Source of the DNA: Perkinsus marinus ATCC 50983
Taxonomy: Eukaryota; Perkinsozoa; Perkinsida; Perkinsidae
Assembly (NCBI RefSeq): GCF_000006405.1
Contig: NW_003205427.1
Coordinates: 199,160-263,159 of the forward strand
Length of the DNA: 64,000 bases
Direction of reading: 5' to 3'
Shown: one piece after another, positions 62,984-64,000 of the stretch
How positions within the stretch are numbered: the first letter of the stretch is position 1
Layout of the letters: each line of letters begins with the position of its first letter
The notes under the pieces: model-generated
Told to the model about the DNA's origin: nothing
Seen by the model: only the letters and a program-made list of their open reading frames with translations
The model's database searches: none
Made by a program: the position numbers and the translations under genes

Positions 62984-64000
62984 ATGGAAAAGATTAGCAA
63001 TTGTGTTATGAGTAGACGACAGATTAACAAGCAGCTCCGTCTAGCGGAGGAAGGAGACCTCGAAGGATCAGTCCCTGCTCTCGGGGAGGGGGAAGAAGAG
63101 CTGACGGTCGAGGAATCTCCCAAGCGGTGTAACTATGATGACGACGATCGAGTCGGTTCATCAGAACACCTTGAATGGTTTCAGATAAGAACGTCTTCGC
63201 AGCAGCACTAGATAGTGACGATGATGATGAGTATACCTCTTCGAGTGACGAAGAGGAGGAGACGATTCCGGCAGCGCCGGCGGTGGTGACAGAGAAGAGC
63301 AAGACGCCGCAGAAGCATACCCAGAAGAAGAAGAGCACTCCTCCACAGCAGCGAGGCAAAAGCAGTAAAGCTTCGAAGGCTGACGAGAAGAAGAGTAACC
63401 CGGGTTCGATTCCCAGCACGTGCACTTTATTCCAACTGTTATTCGCCACCGAGATCAGTCTATATTTCAGATTCGCCTGCATCGACGACAACAGCTTCAT
63501 CCGAGCCATTGCTGAGGATTGCTCGTGGCAATCTAAATCCACAGACTGAGATCAAGCGTGAGTCGAGATGCCGCTTGTGGGGTTCGAACCCGGGACCTCT
63601 TCAGGCATCTTCGGTTCTGAGGCTTATAACTTGGGAGTTCGAGCTGAGAACACTGCTACTCACTCGCACAATCGAATCATGAACCCCCGGGGGATGGGGG
63701 TGGCGACAGCTGCTCAATCCAGTGCGAACTTAAAGAAGAAGTCGTGGCTGTTGCATGGTTGGCCTATGAACCAGGAGGAGGAGATGTGGCCGAGCCCAGC
63801 TGCAGTGAAGGATGCGACGCTGATGATGAAAGTGTACCATGCTAGGATCGAACCGGGGACCTTTCGAATGATCACTGTAGATACTCTCCGTCAGGGAGCA
63901 GTACATCCAGTGGAGAGGATAGAGCTCAGTTCTATCTAGAGCCGAGCAACTCTTATTTGAAGTCTATGGACACCTACTGCGAAATTGTGAGTTCCCTGGT
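62984..64000 (+). CDS. TCF25: TCF25/Rqc1-like protein, 5' part
   Basis: TCF25/Rqc1 belongs to the ribosome quality control complex. Exons 62984-63128 (alternative start MSRRQ at 63008), 63185-63394, 63471-63557, 63605-63831 and 63932->64000 join in phase; introns are 56, 76, 47 and 100 nt. Features in family order: MSRRQINKQL start, NVFAAALDSDDDDEY acidic stretch, a Lys/Ser-rich linker, LLRIARGNLNPQTEIKRIFGSEA (the LNP..E..R.FG motif split by intron 3), KKKSWLLHGWP and FYLEPSNSYLKSMDTYCEIV (family F...S..Y). The large helical C-terminal domain lies beyond the window. Introns 2, 3 and 4 each carry a T-arm-like module near the donor. Confidence 0.85.
63395..63470 (+). repeat. TCF25 intron 2 with T-arm-like module, sense orientation
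   Basis: Starts GTAACCCGGGTTCGATTCC and continues CAGCACGTGC, the same order as the EFCAB10-like intron, then an unrelated pyrimidine-rich 3' part ending TATATTTCAG. Exact B-box match. Confidence 0.7.
63558..63604 (+). repeat. TCF25 intron 3 with T-arm-like module, reverse orientation
   Basis: A 47-nt intron, GTGAGTCGAG to CTCTTCAG. Its reverse complement reads AGAGGTCCCGGGTTCGAACC, aligning with GGTCCCGGGTTCGATTCC of the sense-oriented modules. Coding phase (Lys-Arg | Ile-Phe-Gly) fixes the splice sites. Confidence 0.75.
63832..63931 (+). repeat. TCF25 intron 4 with T-arm-like module, reverse orientation
   Basis: Starts GTGTACCATGCTAGGATCGA; the reverse complement of the first 36 nt reads CGAAAGGTCCCCGGTTCGAT, matching the CGAAAGGTCCCGGGTTCGAT of the EFCAB10-like intron at 19 of 20 positions. 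The acceptor used is GAGCTCAG at 63931. Confidence 0.65.

Noticed and set aside
1-64000. CRISPR arrays, prokaryotic operons or rRNA genes
   Set aside because: No regularly spaced repeats, no Shine-Dalgarno-led gene strings and no rRNA-like sequence were seen; the spliced genes are eukaryotic.

Overview
The window is nuclear DNA of a unicellular eukaryote. Genes are split by many short GT-AG introns (most that I could place are 33-102 nt), lie on both strands, and sit among LTR retrotransposons and dispersed inverted repeats. Several genes belong to a motile, flagellated cell: MORN5, a SHIPPO/PG-rich-repeat protein and an RIIa-fold EFCAB10-like protein. Others are general housekeeping genes: APC10, ADAT3/TAD3, MOB4/phocein, DGAT2, DOA10/MARCH6, TCF25/Rqc1, PP2C and a bromodomain protein. 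Gene content, compact introns and the style of the small secreted proteins suggest an alveolate, most likely Perkinsus or a relative. That assignment is an inference, not something read from a marker gene.

Layout. 1-1.0 kb: 5' part of a PP2C phosphatase (- strand). 3.4-10.7 kb: first copy of a segmental duplication, holding ADAT3, an ERV/ALR-like exon and a secreted-protein gene. 10.7-17.5 kb: a gene-like frame interrupted by a BEL/Pao-like LTR retrotransposon. 17.7-27.4 kb: second copy of the duplication, itself interrupted by an intact Ty3/gypsy-like element whose empty site survives in the first copy. 27.6-40.2 kb (+ strand): SHIPPO-repeat protein, APC10, bromodomain protein, small unknown genes and an alpha/beta hydrolase with an assembly gap. 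40.6-48.5 kb (- strand): unknown genes, an EFCAB10-like gene and DGAT2 with an unusual N-terminal extension. 49.6-53.9 kb (+): MOB4 and an ankyrin-like protein. 54.6-60.1 kb (-): DOA10/MARCH6 and MORN5. 60.1-64 kb: a tandem duplication, unknown genes and the 5' part of TCF25.

Most exons were joined by hand. The criteria were GT/AG ends, reading phase and agreement with the protein family. Where all three agree the exon coordinates are given; elsewhere limits are approximate.

The most unusual signal is in the introns. Several very short introns (three in a row in TCF25, one in the EFCAB10-like gene, probably others) carry a tRNA T-arm/B-box-like module, in either orientation. A different 12-nt core recurs in four introns of the DOA10 gene. 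Both look like introner-type intron families. The two LTR elements are also odd: each starts its main reading frame inside its own 5' LTR, and the BEL/Pao-like element has two CCCH zinc fingers where a zinc knuckle would be expected.
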